This document shows positions 1 through 8,579 of a stretch of DNA of 64,000 nucleotides, piece by piece. Position 1 is the stretch's first letter, and the number at the start of each line of letters is the position of its first letter. Under the pieces are notes generated by a model. The model searched no databases and was not told where the DNA came from. It saw only the letters and a list, made by a program, of their open reading frames with translations. The DNA comes from Streptomyces sp. XM4193 (lineage in GTDB: Bacteria > Actinomycetota > Actinomycetes > Streptomycetales > Streptomycetaceae). The stretch lies in assembly GCF_023072595.1 (NCBI RefSeq), contig NZ_JALLGK010000005.1:1-64000 (forward strand), written 5' to 3'. Position numbers and translations under genes: made by a program.

Positions 1-1
1 T

Positions 2-865
2 CCGCCGTCGGCGCCGCACGCCGGGCACGCGCCGCCGATGCCGCATGCGCCCCAGGCGCCGCCCGCGCCTTCCTACGGCGGCAGCTTCGCTCCGCCCGCG
101 CCCGGCGGCTTCGCCCCGCCGGGAGCCCCGACCGCGCCGCCGGGTGCGCACACCCCGCCGGGTGCGGGGCAGCAGCCCGGATACGGCGTACCGCAGGCGG
201 CCGGCCAGGGCCTCGGCGTCACTCTGGAGAAGTACCGGGAAGCTCCCAACGGCCAGCGCTGGACGCAGCAGAACGCACAGCTCGTCCGCGTCGACCTCGG
301 GATCGACGGCCAGCCCGTGCTCGCCAAGCAGGGCAGCATGGTGCTCTACCAGGGCAAGGCCGAGTTCGGTTACAAGGGCGCCGGGATCCGCGGCCGCATC
401 GTGGGCAACGCCACCGGCCAGGAGATGCAGCTGATGCGCTGCAGCGGCAGCGGGCAGGTGTTCTTCGCCGAGGAGGCCGCCTATGTGCACCCGGTGGAGC
501 TGCAGGGCGACGCCATCTGCGTCTCCGCCGAGAACGTCCTGGCCTTCGACGAATCGCTCCAGTACGAGGTTCGTCGGATCGAGGGACACGGCATCCCCGG
601 CGGCGCCCTGTTCACCATGCAGTTCCACGGCACCGGCACGATCATCGTCAAGACCCGGGGCACCCCCGTCGTGCTCCCGGTGACGCCGTCCACCTACGCC
701 GACGCCCAGGCCGTGATCGCCTGGTCCGCCGCGGCACAGGTCATCGTCAGCAGCCAGGTCCGCCTCCGCCGCCAGGCGTACCCGGGCCACAGCGGCGAGA
801 GCGTCAACCTCCAGTTCCGGGGCGCGCCCGGGAACTTCATCGTCGTCCAGCCGTACGAGGTCTGA
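2..865 (+). CDS. AIM24 family protein with proline-rich N-terminal linker (5' end outside window)
   Basis: The reading frame is open to the left edge, so the start is not visible; an ATG at 38 would give 275 residues. The first ~75 visible residues are Pro/Gly/Ala-rich with repeated APPG/APPA motifs. They lead into an AIM24-type domain with a KQGSMVLYQG motif, shared in variant form by the next two genes. AIM24 is a beta-rich family named after a yeast mitochondrial protein; its bacterial role is not established. A Pro-rich linker ahead of AIM24 suggests that another domain, possibly TerD-like, lies upstream; that is inference. The next gene starts 11 bases after the stop, which indicates an operon. 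Confidence 0.8.
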   Translation, partial: PPSAPHAGHAPPMPHAPQAPPAPSYGGSFAPPAPGGFAPPGAPTAPPGAHTPPGAGQQPGYGVPQAAGQGLGVTLEKYREAPNGQRWTQQNAQLVRVDLGIDGQPVLAKQGSMVLYQGKAEFGYKGAGIRGRIVGNATGQEMQLMRCSGSGQVFFAEEAAYVHPVELQGDAICVSAENVLAFDESLQYEVRRIEGHGIPGGALFTMQFHGTGTIIVKTRGTPVVLPVTPSTYADAQAVIAWSAAAQVIVSSQVRLRRQAYPGHSGESVNLQFRGAPGNFIVVQPYEV

Positions 866-876
866 GGGAGCCCGTC

Positions 877-1560
877 ATGCACCAGCAATCCATCGCGGGC
901 TTCGCCCCGTCACCGCCGGCCGCACGTATGGAGTGCCACGGCAGCAGCATGCTCAAGGTCGCCATGGCCACCGGTCAGGACCTCTTCGCGCGCACCGGCT
1001 CGATGGTCGCGTACGAGGGCTTCGTCCAGTACGAGCCGAACCCTCCCGCCATCCGCCGGATGGCCTCGCAGTGGCTGACCGGTGAGGGCGCGCCGCTGAT
1101 GCGCTGCCACGGCGACGGTCTGCTCTACCTCGCCGACTACGGCGCCGACGTCGTGGTGCTCCACCTCTCCGAGGACAGCCTCTCGGTCAACGGCACCAAC
1201 ATCCTCGCCTTCGACGCCCACCTCGACTGGGGAGTCGAGCGGGTCAAGGGGATGGCCAAGTTCGCCGGCCAGGGGCTGTTCAACGTCGCGATCTCCGGCA
1301 CCGGTTGGGTCGCGCTGACCTCGCGCGGCACGCCCGTAGTCGTGGACTGCGGCCGCGGCGAGGACGAGACCTACGTCGACCCCGACGCCCTGGTCGCCTG
1401 GTCGAGCGGGCTGAAGATGAAGGGCAAGCGGAGCTTCAAGGCCTCCTCGATGATCGGCCGCGGCAGCGGTGAGGCGTACCAACTCGGCTTCTCCGGGCAG
1501 GGCTTCGTCGTCGTCCAGCCAAGTGAGGACAGCGCCGACCGCCTGCGGGCGCGCGGCTGA
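877..1560 (+). CDS. AIM24 family protein (second of three)
   Basis: A 227-residue protein made almost entirely of one AIM24 domain. It shares the ARTGSMVAYEG and RGTPVVVDCG motifs with its neighbours and ends with the VVVQPSE motif common to all three. There is no signal peptide or membrane segment, so it is probably cytoplasmic or peripheral. The start is an ATG preceded by GAGGGAG at good spacing, 11 bases after the previous stop. Three paralogues in a row point to tandem duplication and perhaps a hetero-oligomer; biochemical function is unknown. Confidence 0.85.
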   Translation: MHQQSIAGFAPSPPAARMECHGSSMLKVAMATGQDLFARTGSMVAYEGFVQYEPNPPAIRRMASQWLTGEGAPLMRCHGDGLLYLADYGADVVVLHLSEDSLSVNGTNILAFDAHLDWGVERVKGMAKFAGQGLFNVAISGTGWVALTSRGTPVVVDCGRGEDETYVDPDALVAWSSGLKMKGKRSFKASSMIGRGSGEAYQLGFSGQGFVVVQPSEDSADRLRARG

Positions 1561-1577
1561 AGGGGAGCGAAGACACC

Positions 1578-2336
1578 ATGCAGAGTCCGCTTTTCGGCCA
1601 CACCGAGGTCCAGAGCCAGGAACGCTACGCGCTCCAGAACGACAAGATGCTGCGCGTGGCGCTCACCGGCCACGAGGACGTGCTCGCCCGCAAGGGCAGC
1701 ATGGTCGCGTACCAGGGCATGATCGAGTTCGACGGCGAGTACCAGAGCCACCAGCAGCAGCACGCCCAGTGGTGGACCGGCGAGGTCATCGACCTGATGC
1801 GCTGCTCCGGCCAGGGCACGGTCTACCTCGCCAACCTCGCCCAGTCCGTGCACATCATGGAGGTCGACTTCCAGGGTCTGACGGTCGACAGCTCGTACGT
1901 CCTGGCGATGGACTCCCATCTGCACTGGGACGTCATCAGCGTCGACAGCCAGTACGGCATCTCCGGCTCGGGCAAGTACAACCTCGTCATCACCGGTCAG
2001 GGCAAGGTCGCCCTGATGACGTCCGGTCAGCCGCTGATGATGCAGGTCACTCCGGACAAGTACGTCAGTGCGGACTCCGACGCCGTCGTCGCCTGGTCGA
2101 CCTCGCTCCAGGTGCAGCTCCAGGCCCAGACGAGCTCCTCGGGTGTGTGGCGGCGACGGGGCTCCACCGGCGAGGGCTGGGAGCTCAGCTTCATGGGGGA
2201 GGGCTACGCGCTCGTGCAGCCCAGCGAGTTGCTGCCGCCGCAGGGTGCGGAGATCGGCCAGGGCCTGCGCGCCCAGTACGGCATGGGCAACCAGGGCGCC
2301 CGCGGGATGAACCAGGGCCAGGGCTGGGGCCACTAG
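1578..2336 (+). CDS. AIM24 family protein (third of three)
   Basis: A 252-residue AIM24-domain protein with a RKGSMVAYQG motif near residue 40 and ALVQPSE near the end. It is followed by a short Gly/Gln/Met-rich tail (NQGARGMNQGQGWG) that the middle paralogue lacks. The ATG is preceded by AAGGGGAG at normal spacing, 17 bases after the upstream stop, so the three genes are probably one transcript. The tail resembles flexible low-complexity linkers; its purpose is unknown. Confidence 0.85.
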   Translation: MQSPLFGHTEVQSQERYALQNDKMLRVALTGHEDVLARKGSMVAYQGMIEFDGEYQSHQQQHAQWWTGEVIDLMRCSGQGTVYLANLAQSVHIMEVDFQGLTVDSSYVLAMDSHLHWDVISVDSQYGISGSGKYNLVITGQGKVALMTSGQPLMMQVTPDKYVSADSDAVVAWSTSLQVQLQAQTSSSGVWRRRGSTGEGWELSFMGEGYALVQPSELLPPQGAEIGQGLRAQYGMGNQGARGMNQGQGWGH

Positions 2337-2474
2337 CAGCACCACTTTTCCGAGCCGGTGAGCCGGACGGGCGTGCGTGACGCGGCGCGCCGCTGCCTCG
2401 GCCGGGAGGGTGGGGCGCGTCGGTGGCGGGCGACCCGGGCGGGTCGCCCGCACCGGGCAGCCCGAAGCCGGACT

Positions 2475-2510
2475 CGAAGCCGAAAGCCGAAGCCGAAAGC
2501 CGAAGCCGAA
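2475..2510. repeat. 13-bp tandem repeat
   Basis: CGAAGCCGAAAGC occurs twice in full and once in part, directly head to tail, in the gap between the AIM24 cluster and the leftward NUDIX gene. No gene is supported in the 250-base gap; the rest is GC-rich sequence without a clear hairpin terminator. Confidence 0.8.
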
Positions 2511-2587
2511 CTCGCACCCTTCCGGCTCAGCCGCGCCGGATCAGCGACACGGCCCGGCTCCGGACCAGCGACGCAGCCGACCCCGGA

Positions 2588-3184
2588 TCAGCCGTCCCCG
2601 TCGCGGGCGGGCCCGCCCGGGCCGAGGGGCCGGCCCGCTGCGAGCCTGGAGCGGGTCGCCGACACCAGGCGCAGCACCGACCCGTCGGCCACCTCGGCCA
2701 GCCGTGCCCACCCGGCCGCGTCGCCGTAGCCGTACCAGCGCAGGTCGAGCGACTCCTCGCTGATCCGCTCGGCCGCGTCCGGCGGCGCCAACGCCGCGTA
2801 CTGCACGTCCAGATGCACCGCGCACGGTGTGCTGTGCCGGTCCAGCCGCACCGGCCCGCCGGGCAGCAGGCGCAGGCCGACCACTCCGGACTCCTCGGTC
2901 GCCTCCCGCAGTGCCGCAGCGGCCAGGCTGTCGTCCTCCGGCTCGCAGTGCCCGCCCATCTGGAGCCACATCTCCAGCTTGCGGTGCAGCGTCAGCAGCA
3001 CCCGCTCGCCCACGGGGTCCACCACCAGCGCGCTCGCGGTCAGATGGCCCTCCGCACAGGCTTTCCACATGCCGTCGCGGTGGGCGAGCAGGTGATCCAG
3101 ATACGCCTGCCGCAGGGCGTCCTGCTCCTCGCTCGGCGCGGTCCACTCCTTGAGCGACCGCGCCGCCTCCGTGTGCAGGCTCAC
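2588..3184 (-). CDS. NUDIX hydrolase
   Basis: A 198-residue protein with a NUDIX segment GGHCEPEDDSL followed by REATEESGV, one residue longer than the canonical Gx5Ex7REUxEExGU box, as in a known actinobacterial variant. NUDIX enzymes hydrolyse nucleoside diphosphates linked to another moiety; the substrate here cannot be told. The start chosen is GTG at 3184 (VSLHTEAARSL), whose GTGA overlaps the stop of the metalloprotease gene. A longer reading into that gene would be Arg-rich and is rejected. The overlap implies translational coupling. Confidence 0.85.
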   Translation of the reverse strand: MSLHTEAARSLKEWTAPSEEQDALRQAYLDHLLAHRDGMWKACAEGHLTASALVVDPVGERVLLTLHRKLEMWLQMGGHCEPEDDSLAAAALREATEESGVVGLRLLPGGPVRLDRHSTPCAVHLDVQYAALAPPDAAERISEESLDLRWYGYGDAAGWARLAEVADGSVLRLVSATRSRLAAGRPLGPGGPARDGDG

Positions 3185-4716
3185 GAGTCCTTGCCGCTCC
3201 TGCCGCCGTCCGCGCCGCCGTCCGCGTCGTCCTCGTTGCTGCTGCCGTCCGTACCGCCGTCGTCCTTGCGCAGATCGGTACGGCCCTCGGCGCCGCCTTC
3301 GTCCGAGCCCCGGTCCGTACGGCTGTCCGCGTCCTTGCGGCCCTCGGCGGCGTCGCCGAGCAGACGGTCCAGCTCGGAGAAGTCGACGTGCTCGCGGTGC
3401 ACGAAGCCGTCCGGATCGTCCAGGTCGGCAGCGGTGGGCAGCATGTCGGGGTGCTCCCAGAGCGCGTCGCGGCCGTCGGCGCCGCGGGCGTCGGCCAGCG
3501 AGGCCCACAGCCGGGAGGCGTCACGCAGCCGGCGAGGACGCAGCTGCAGCCCGATCAGGGTCGCGAACGTCTGCTCGGCCGGGCCGCCGGTCGCCCGCCT
3601 GCGCCGCAGCGTCTCGCGGAGCGCGCCCGCGGAGGGCAGGTGCGGCTCCGCGGCGGCGTGGACCACCGCGTCCACCCAGCCCTCGACCAGCGCGAGCGCG
3701 GTCTCCAGGCGGGCGAGCGCGGCCTTCTGCTCGGGGGTGTCCTCCGGCTGGAACATGCCCTGCTGAAGCTTCTCCTGAAGCTCCTCCGGGTTGTTCGGGT
3801 CGATCCGGCCGACCACGTCCTCCAGCTTCTCGGTGTCGACCTTGATGCCCCGGGCGTAGCCCTCGACCGCGCCGAAGAGGTGCGAACGCAGCCACGGCAC
3901 GTGGACGAACAGCCGCTGGTGGGCGGCCTCCCGCAGCGCAAGGTAGAGCCGGACCTCCTCCTGCGGCACGCCGAGGCCCTCACCGAAGGCGGTGACGTTG
4001 CCCGGCAGCAGCGCGGCCCTGCCCGAGGGGCCGAGCGGCAGACCGACGTCCGTGGAACCCACGACCTCACCGGCCAGCACGCCGAGCGCCTGCCCGATCT
4101 GGGTGCCGAACATCGCGCCGCCCATGGAACGCATCATGCCGAGCAGCGGGCCGGCCATGGCCTGCATCTCCTCGGGCAGCACGTCGCCCATCGCGGCACC
4201 GACACGCTCCGCAACCGGGTCGACGAGATCGCGCCACACCGGCAGCGTCGCCTCGACCCATTCGGCGCGGCTCCACGCCACCGCCGACGTCGCGCCCGAG
4301 GGCAGGGAGGTCACGCCGTCCAGCCACAGGTCCGCGAGGCGTACGGCCTCCTCGACCGAAGCCTTCTCGGACGGGCCGACGCTGGCGTCCTTCGAGCCGT
4401 CCTCGGCGCCCTGGGCGACGGTCTGGCGGGCGATGTCCTTGGCCATGTCCCAGTTGACCGGGCCGCCCTCGTAGCTGAGCATCTGCCCGAGCCGCTGGAA
4501 GGCGGCGCCGAGGTCACCGGGGTTTCCCGGGCCGCCGGCGAGCGAACCGAACATCGCGGCGAGCGGGTTCTCCGCGCCCGAGCCCGTGCCGAAACCGAAC
4601 GGGTCGCCCCCGCCCTGGCCCGACGAGCCGCTCTCGCCACGGCGCTTGTCCCGGCCGTCGTCGCCGTCCTCCGGCTCCTCCGGCGGGAGGTTGAATCCGA
4701 ATGGGGTGTCACTCAC
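3181..4716 (-). CDS. Zinc-dependent metalloprotease-like protein (DUF2342/zincin family)
   Basis: A 511-residue cytosolic protein of the actinobacterial DUF2342 zincin-like family. The first ~60 residues are Gly/Asp-rich. The core carries LREAAHQRLF at residues 261-270, the family's equivalent of an HExxH helix but with Arg in the first position (REAAH). HVPWLRSHL follows shortly after. The last ~50 residues are acidic low-complexity sequence rich in D, E, G and S. Catalysis is unproven given the altered motif. The gene is the first of a two-gene leftward unit with the NUDIX gene and is divergent from the SDR gene across ~190 bases. Confidence 0.85.
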   Translation of the reverse strand: MSDTPFGFNLPPEEPEDGDDGRDKRRGESGSSGQGGGDPFGFGTGSGAENPLAAMFGSLAGGPGNPGDLGAAFQRLGQMLSYEGGPVNWDMAKDIARQTVAQGAEDGSKDASVGPSEKASVEEAVRLADLWLDGVTSLPSGATSAVAWSRAEWVEATLPVWRDLVDPVAERVGAAMGDVLPEEMQAMAGPLLGMMRSMGGAMFGTQIGQALGVLAGEVVGSTDVGLPLGPSGRAALLPGNVTAFGEGLGVPQEEVRLYLALREAAHQRLFVHVPWLRSHLFGAVEGYARGIKVDTEKLEDVVGRIDPNNPEELQEKLQQGMFQPEDTPEQKAALARLETALALVEGWVDAVVHAAAEPHLPSAGALRETLRRRRATGGPAEQTFATLIGLQLRPRRLRDASRLWASLADARGADGRDALWEHPDMLPTAADLDDPDGFVHREHVDFSELDRLLGDAAEGRKDADSRTDRGSDEGGAEGRTDLRKDDGGTDGSSNEDDADGGADGGRSGKDS

Positions 4717-4903
4717 GGGGTTCCTCGGATCTGTACGGTCGCGGATGGGTGGTCTGCCGGTGCCGGCGACACGGGCGGCGGACGCTGCCCGCAGCCCTCT
4801 CCTGTGACGAGCACTATCTCCAGCCTAGACATCCGTCGGCGCGGCGTCAGGCAGGATGGGTGCCGGTGGAGGCCGTACCAGAGACAACCGCGGGAGAAGC
4901 CTG

Positions 4904-6013
4904 GTGAGTTCCCAGGAGCAGTACGTTCGCGTTGCGCGAAACAACGGTGCCCACGCGACGATCGCGATCACCGGGGCGGCGACGGGGGTGGGGGCGCTGT
5001 TGACCAGGAGGCTGGTCGACTCGCCCGAGATCAAGGAGGTCCTGGCGCTGGACGACCAGCGCGGCGACGTCGCGGAGGCGCAGTGGCACATCACCGATGT
5101 CCGCGACCCGGGCATCGCCGAGCGCTTCCGCCGGGACGGCGACCCGGTCGACGCCGTGGTCCACCTGGCCGTCGACCTCGATCTCGGCACCGACCCCGCG
5201 GCCCGGACCGCCTACAACGTCCGCGGGGCGCAGACGGTCCTCACCGCCGCTGCGGCGGCCGGAGTGCGCCGTGTCGTGCTGTGCACCTCGGCGATGGTCT
5301 ACGGGGCGCTCCCGGAGAACGACGTACCGCTCTCGGAGGACGCGGAGCTCTCGGCGACCGCCGACGGCACCGGCATCTCCGACCTGCTGGAGATCGAGGA
5401 GCTGGCCAGGCGGGCGCCCCGCGCGCATCCGGGGCTCAACGTCACCGTGCTGCGTCCGGCGATGCTGGTCGGCGGCACGGACACGGCGCTGACCCGCTAC
5501 TTCGAGTCCCCGCGGCTGCTCGTGGTGGCCGGCTCCCGGCCATGCTGGCAGTTCTGCCACGTGGACGATCTGGCGAGCGCCCTGGAGTTCGCCGCGCTGG
5601 AGAAGGCCGAGGGCGAGCTGGCGGTGGGCTGCGAGGGCTGGCTGGAGCAGGAGGAGGTCGAGGAGCTGTCCGGTCTGCGTCGGATGGAGCTGCCCTCCGC
5701 GGTCGCGCTGGGTGCCGCCTCCCGGCTGCACCGCCTCGGGCTGACGCCCTCCCCGGCCGGCGACCTCGCGTACACGATGTACCCCTGGGTGGTCAGCGGC
5801 AGCCGACTGCACGCCGCCGGCTGGCGGCCCGAGTACACCAACGAGGAGGCACTGGCCGCGCTACTGGAGGAAGTCTCCGGGCACCACACGGTTGCCGGCC
5901 GCCGCCTGGGCCGCAAGGACGCCGCCACCACGCTCGGTGCCGCCGGCGCCACCGTCGCCCTGGTCGGCACGGCAGCCCTGGTGCGCCGCGCCCGCCGCCG
6001 CCGCGGCCTCTGA
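4904..6013 (+). CDS. SDR-family NAD(P)-binding protein with C-terminal membrane segment
   Basis: A 369-residue extended short-chain dehydrogenase/NAD-dependent epimerase-like protein. The N-terminal dinucleotide-binding motif is GAATGVG (residues 24-30), and TSAMVYG follows the fourth strand. The YxxxK catalytic pair expected ~25 residues later is not evident; that stretch reads GISDLLEIEEL. It may therefore be a non-catalytic or atypical SDR. The C-terminus has a hydrophobic helix of ~20 residues ending in an Arg cluster, suggesting membrane tethering. GTG at 4904 is preferred over an upstream ATG at 4856 because GGGAGAAG lies just before it. Confidence 0.82.
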   Translation: MSSQEQYVRVARNNGAHATIAITGAATGVGALLTRRLVDSPEIKEVLALDDQRGDVAEAQWHITDVRDPGIAERFRRDGDPVDAVVHLAVDLDLGTDPAARTAYNVRGAQTVLTAAAAAGVRRVVLCTSAMVYGALPENDVPLSEDAELSATADGTGISDLLEIEELARRAPRAHPGLNVTVLRPAMLVGGTDTALTRYFESPRLLVVAGSRPCWQFCHVDDLASALEFAALEKAEGELAVGCEGWLEQEEVEELSGLRRMELPSAVALGAASRLHRLGLTPSPAGDLAYTMYPWVVSGSRLHAAGWRPEYTNEEALAALLEEVSGHHTVAGRRLGRKDAATTLGAAGATVALVGTAALVRRARRRRGL

Positions 6014-6075
6014 CGCCCGGCCCGCCCCACCGGTCCCGCCCCACCGGCCCCGCACAGCGCGCGCCGATGCCCGGC

Positions 6076-6148
6076 GTACGGACTCCTGCGCCCGCGTACG
6101 GACCGACCCCCGCGCTCGGCGTACGGACCCCGCGCCCGGCGTACGGAC
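6076..6148. repeat. GTACGGAC repeat cluster upstream of moaE
   Basis: Four copies of GTACGGAC at 6076, 6096, 6121 and 6141, each within GGCGTACGGACCC-like context and spaced 20-25 bases. They lie between the SDR gene and moaE. The spacing is close to two helical turns, so clustered binding sites are possible, but simple GC-rich expansion is equally likely. Confidence 0.6.
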
Positions 6149-6250
6149 CCGCCGGCCGCCCGAGACCGGCGCCCGGCCCGCGTCCCCGTACGGGCGCCCG
6201 CCCACCGGGCCGGACGCCCGGGGACGGGGCTCGTGCGGCAGCATTGGCGC

Positions 6251-6712
6251 ATGGCAAAGAGTCACGACCACCCGGGCGAGCAGGCCGCGGAGCGACCGAT
6301 CAAGCTGCTCGCCGTACGCGACACACCGCTCTCCCTGGACGAGGTCTTCACCGCCGTGGGTGACGACGCGGCCGGGGGCACCGCGCTGTTCGTCGGCACT
6401 GTCCGCGACCACGACAGCGGTGCCGATGTGGACAGGCTGAGCTACTCGGCGCATCCGACCGTCGAGGAGGAGATGCGTCGAATCGCCGAGCGCGTCTGCG
6501 CCCGGCATCCGGTCCGAGCGCTGGCGGCGCTCCACCGTGTGGGTGATCTGGAGATCGGGGATCGGGCGGTGATCGTCGCGGTCTCCTGCCCGCACCGCGC
6601 CGAGGCGTTCGAGGCCTGCCGCATGCTGATCGACGACCTGAAACACGAGGTCCCGATCTGGAAGCACCAGACCTTCGCCGACGGAACGCAGGAGTGGGTC
6701 GGCGCCTGCTGA
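6251..6712 (+). CDS. moaE: Molybdopterin synthase catalytic subunit MoaE
   Basis: A 153-residue MoaE-type protein. MoaE, with thiocarboxylated MoaD, inserts the dithiolene sulfurs into precursor Z during molybdenum cofactor synthesis. Visible family features are ALFVGTVRDHD, the LSYSAHPTVEEEM segment, HRVGDLEIGD, VSCPHRAEAFEACR, and KHEVPIWKHQTF near the C-terminus with the conserved lysines. ATG at 6251 was chosen; a GTG at 6233 in the same frame is an alternative with a GGGACGGGG stretch before it. No other Mo-cofactor gene adjoins it here. Confidence 0.9.
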   Translation: MAKSHDHPGEQAAERPIKLLAVRDTPLSLDEVFTAVGDDAAGGTALFVGTVRDHDSGADVDRLSYSAHPTVEEEMRRIAERVCARHPVRALAALHRVGDLEIGDRAVIVAVSCPHRAEAFEACRMLIDDLKHEVPIWKHQTFADGTQEWVGAC

Positions 6713-6854
6713 CAGCCCGGAGCGCTCCGGGCGGCCCGTCACCGGCTCCTGTCCCGGTTGCGTAACCCTCCGTGGCGCCGGACTGTTGACATCTCCGATG
6801 GACAACTCCTTCGCCCCCGTCGACCGCGGGGGCGAAGAGTCGGGAGGAACGGTC

Positions 6855-7274
6855 ATGGCGTCACTTGTCTGGTTGCTGATACCCGTGATGGCGGTCTGCA
6901 TAGCCGGGTTGTGGTCCTCCTGGGCCACCCGTCGACGTATGAACGGCGGCGGTGACGCCGCGGGCGTCGCCGGATACGACGCGTTCCGCAGCGCGATGGA
7001 ACGCCCCCGCGAAGCGTGGGCAGCGGAGCCCGCGCCCGAGGCCGACAGCGCACCGCGGGCCGAGGACGAACCGCAACCCGACTGCGACGACCGGCCGCCG
7101 GCCCGGAATCGCCGTCGCAACCGCTCCGGGGTCGAGCTCAACTCCCCTGTCGAGCACGTCGATCGGCGCTCTCCCGCCACCACCCGAAAGGACCGTCGCT
7201 CGCGGCTGGAAGCCGTGCGCGAGCCGGTGGTGAGCGCAGCCGCCACGGACAGCCCGTCCCGGACGGCGGACTGA
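6855..7274 (+). CDS. Small membrane-anchored hypothetical protein
   Basis: A 139-residue protein of unrecognised function. Residues ~4-22 (MASLVWLLIPVMAVCIAGLW) form a single N-terminal transmembrane segment, followed by a highly charged, Pro/Arg/Glu-rich cytoplasmic tail typical of disorder. The ATG at 6855 is preceded by GGGAGGA at ideal distance; an upstream ATG at 6786 has no such site. The next gene, a membrane-anchored PDZ protease, starts 25 bases on and may be co-transcribed. Confidence 0.75.
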   Translation: MASLVWLLIPVMAVCIAGLWSSWATRRRMNGGGDAAGVAGYDAFRSAMERPREAWAAEPAPEADSAPRAEDEPQPDCDDRPPARNRRRNRSGVELNSPVEHVDRRSPATTRKDRRSRLEAVREPVVSAAATDSPSRTAD

Positions 7275-7299
7275 GGACGCCGCCCGTTAGTGTCGGGGC

Positions 7300-8394
7300 A
7301 TGTCACGCCGTCATGCGACGATCTTCAGCTCGCTGTTCCTGCTCATAGGTCTGCTGTGCGCCATGCTGGTGGTGCGCGTGCCCTACTCCGAGCTCTCTCC
7401 CGGTCCCACGGTCAACACTCTCGGGGACCACGGCGGTGACCCGGTCCTGAACATCGAGGACCGCAAGACGTATCCCACCTCCGGCCACCTCAACATGACG
7501 ACGGTCCGGGTCACCAGCGCCGACTACCAGATGTCGCTTCCCGAGGCGATCTACGGGTGGATCCGGGACGACAGCGCGGTCGTGCCGCACGACACGCTCT
7601 ACCCGGACGGCAAGACCGCCGAGCAGGCGGAGCAGGAGAACGCCGAGGAGTTCAGCCAGTCCCAGGAGAGCGCCAAGGCGGCTGCCCTCAAGGAGCTGGA
7701 CATCGAGGTGCCCACCCGCACGGTGGTGGCCGCGGTCGTCAAGGACAGCCCGGCCGAGGGTGCGCTGCGGGCGGGCGACGTGATCAAGGCCGTGGACGGC
7801 GAACCGGTGCGCAAGCCGGGCGAGGTCGCCGAGCTGGTGACCAAGCACAAGCCGGGCGAGGACACGGAGTTCACCGTCGTACCGGTCAAGGAGGCGGCGG
7901 CCGCGGAGAAGGACGGCGAGGACCCGACCAAGGGCAGGACCAAGAAGGTCACCGTCACCACCGCGGCGGCGGACGACGACAAGCGGGCCATCGTCGGGAT
8001 CCAGGCGGGCAGCGCGTACACCTTCCCCTTCCCGATCGACATCAAGCTGGCGGACGTCGGCGGTCCGAGCGCGGGGCTGATGTTCTCGCTGGGCATCATC
8101 GACAAGCTGAGCCGGACGGACCTGACGGACGGCGAGTTCGTCGCGGGCACCGGGACCATAGACGCCGAGGGCAAGGTCGGACCGATCGGCGGCATCCAGA
8201 TGAAGACCCTGGCCGCACGTTCCGCCGGTGCCTCCTACTTCATGACGCCCGAGGCCAACTGCCCCTCGGCGACGCGCAATGTGCCCGACGGGCTGAAGCT
8301 GGTGAAGGTCGGCACGCTCCAGGACGCGCTCGATGCGCTGAAGTCCGTGCGCGAGGGCAAGCCCGAGGAGATCCCGGTCTGCGGCAGGGACTGA
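7300..8394 (+). CDS. YlbL family PDZ / Lon-type (S16) protease
   Basis: A 364-residue membrane-anchored protease. Residues ~8-27 form an N-terminal transmembrane helix, a PDZ domain spans roughly 135-215, and a Lon-like S16 domain fills the C-terminus. The catalytic dyad is visible as Ser257 in GGPSAG and Lys302 in GGIQMK, with the usual ~45-residue spacing. Catalysis is expected on the outer face of the membrane. The family includes Bacillus YlbL; substrates in Streptomyces are not known. It converges with the PPA1309-family gene and shares a strong hairpin terminator with it. Confidence 0.9.
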   Translation: MSRRHATIFSSLFLLIGLLCAMLVVRVPYSELSPGPTVNTLGDHGGDPVLNIEDRKTYPTSGHLNMTTVRVTSADYQMSLPEAIYGWIRDDSAVVPHDTLYPDGKTAEQAEQENAEEFSQSQESAKAAALKELDIEVPTRTVVAAVVKDSPAEGALRAGDVIKAVDGEPVRKPGEVAELVTKHKPGEDTEFTVVPVKEAAAAEKDGEDPTKGRTKKVTVTTAAADDDKRAIVGIQAGSAYTFPFPIDIKLADVGGPSAGLMFSLGIIDKLSRTDLTDGEFVAGTGTIDAEGKVGPIGGIQMKTLAARSAGASYFMTPEANCPSATRNVPDGLKLVKVGTLQDALDALKSVREGKPEEIPVCGRD

Positions 8395-8491
8395 CCGGCC
8401 CGCCCGAGGCCGCGCCCGCGCGGCGACAACCCGGGTGCCGACAACGCGGGTGCCGCACGCAACATCGCGCGGCGCCCGGCATCCGGACACG

Positions 8492-8527
8492 CCTCCGCCC
8501 GCCGGCGATCGAACCGGCGGGCGGAGG
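8492..8527. terminator. Bidirectional hairpin terminator
   Basis: A perfect 14-bp inverted repeat CCTCCGCCCGCCGG / CCGGCGGGCGGAGG with an 8-base loop, between the convergent YlbL-type and PPA1309-type genes. Confidence 0.85.
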
Positions 8528-8579
8528 TGTGTCGGCAGAGGTGCGTCGGCGACGGGGCGTAGACGACCGCGCCGGGCGG

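Noticed and set aside
3388..6363. A 991-residue plus-strand frame
   Set aside because: It is antisense to the metalloprotease and out of frame with the SDR gene, without conserved motifs.
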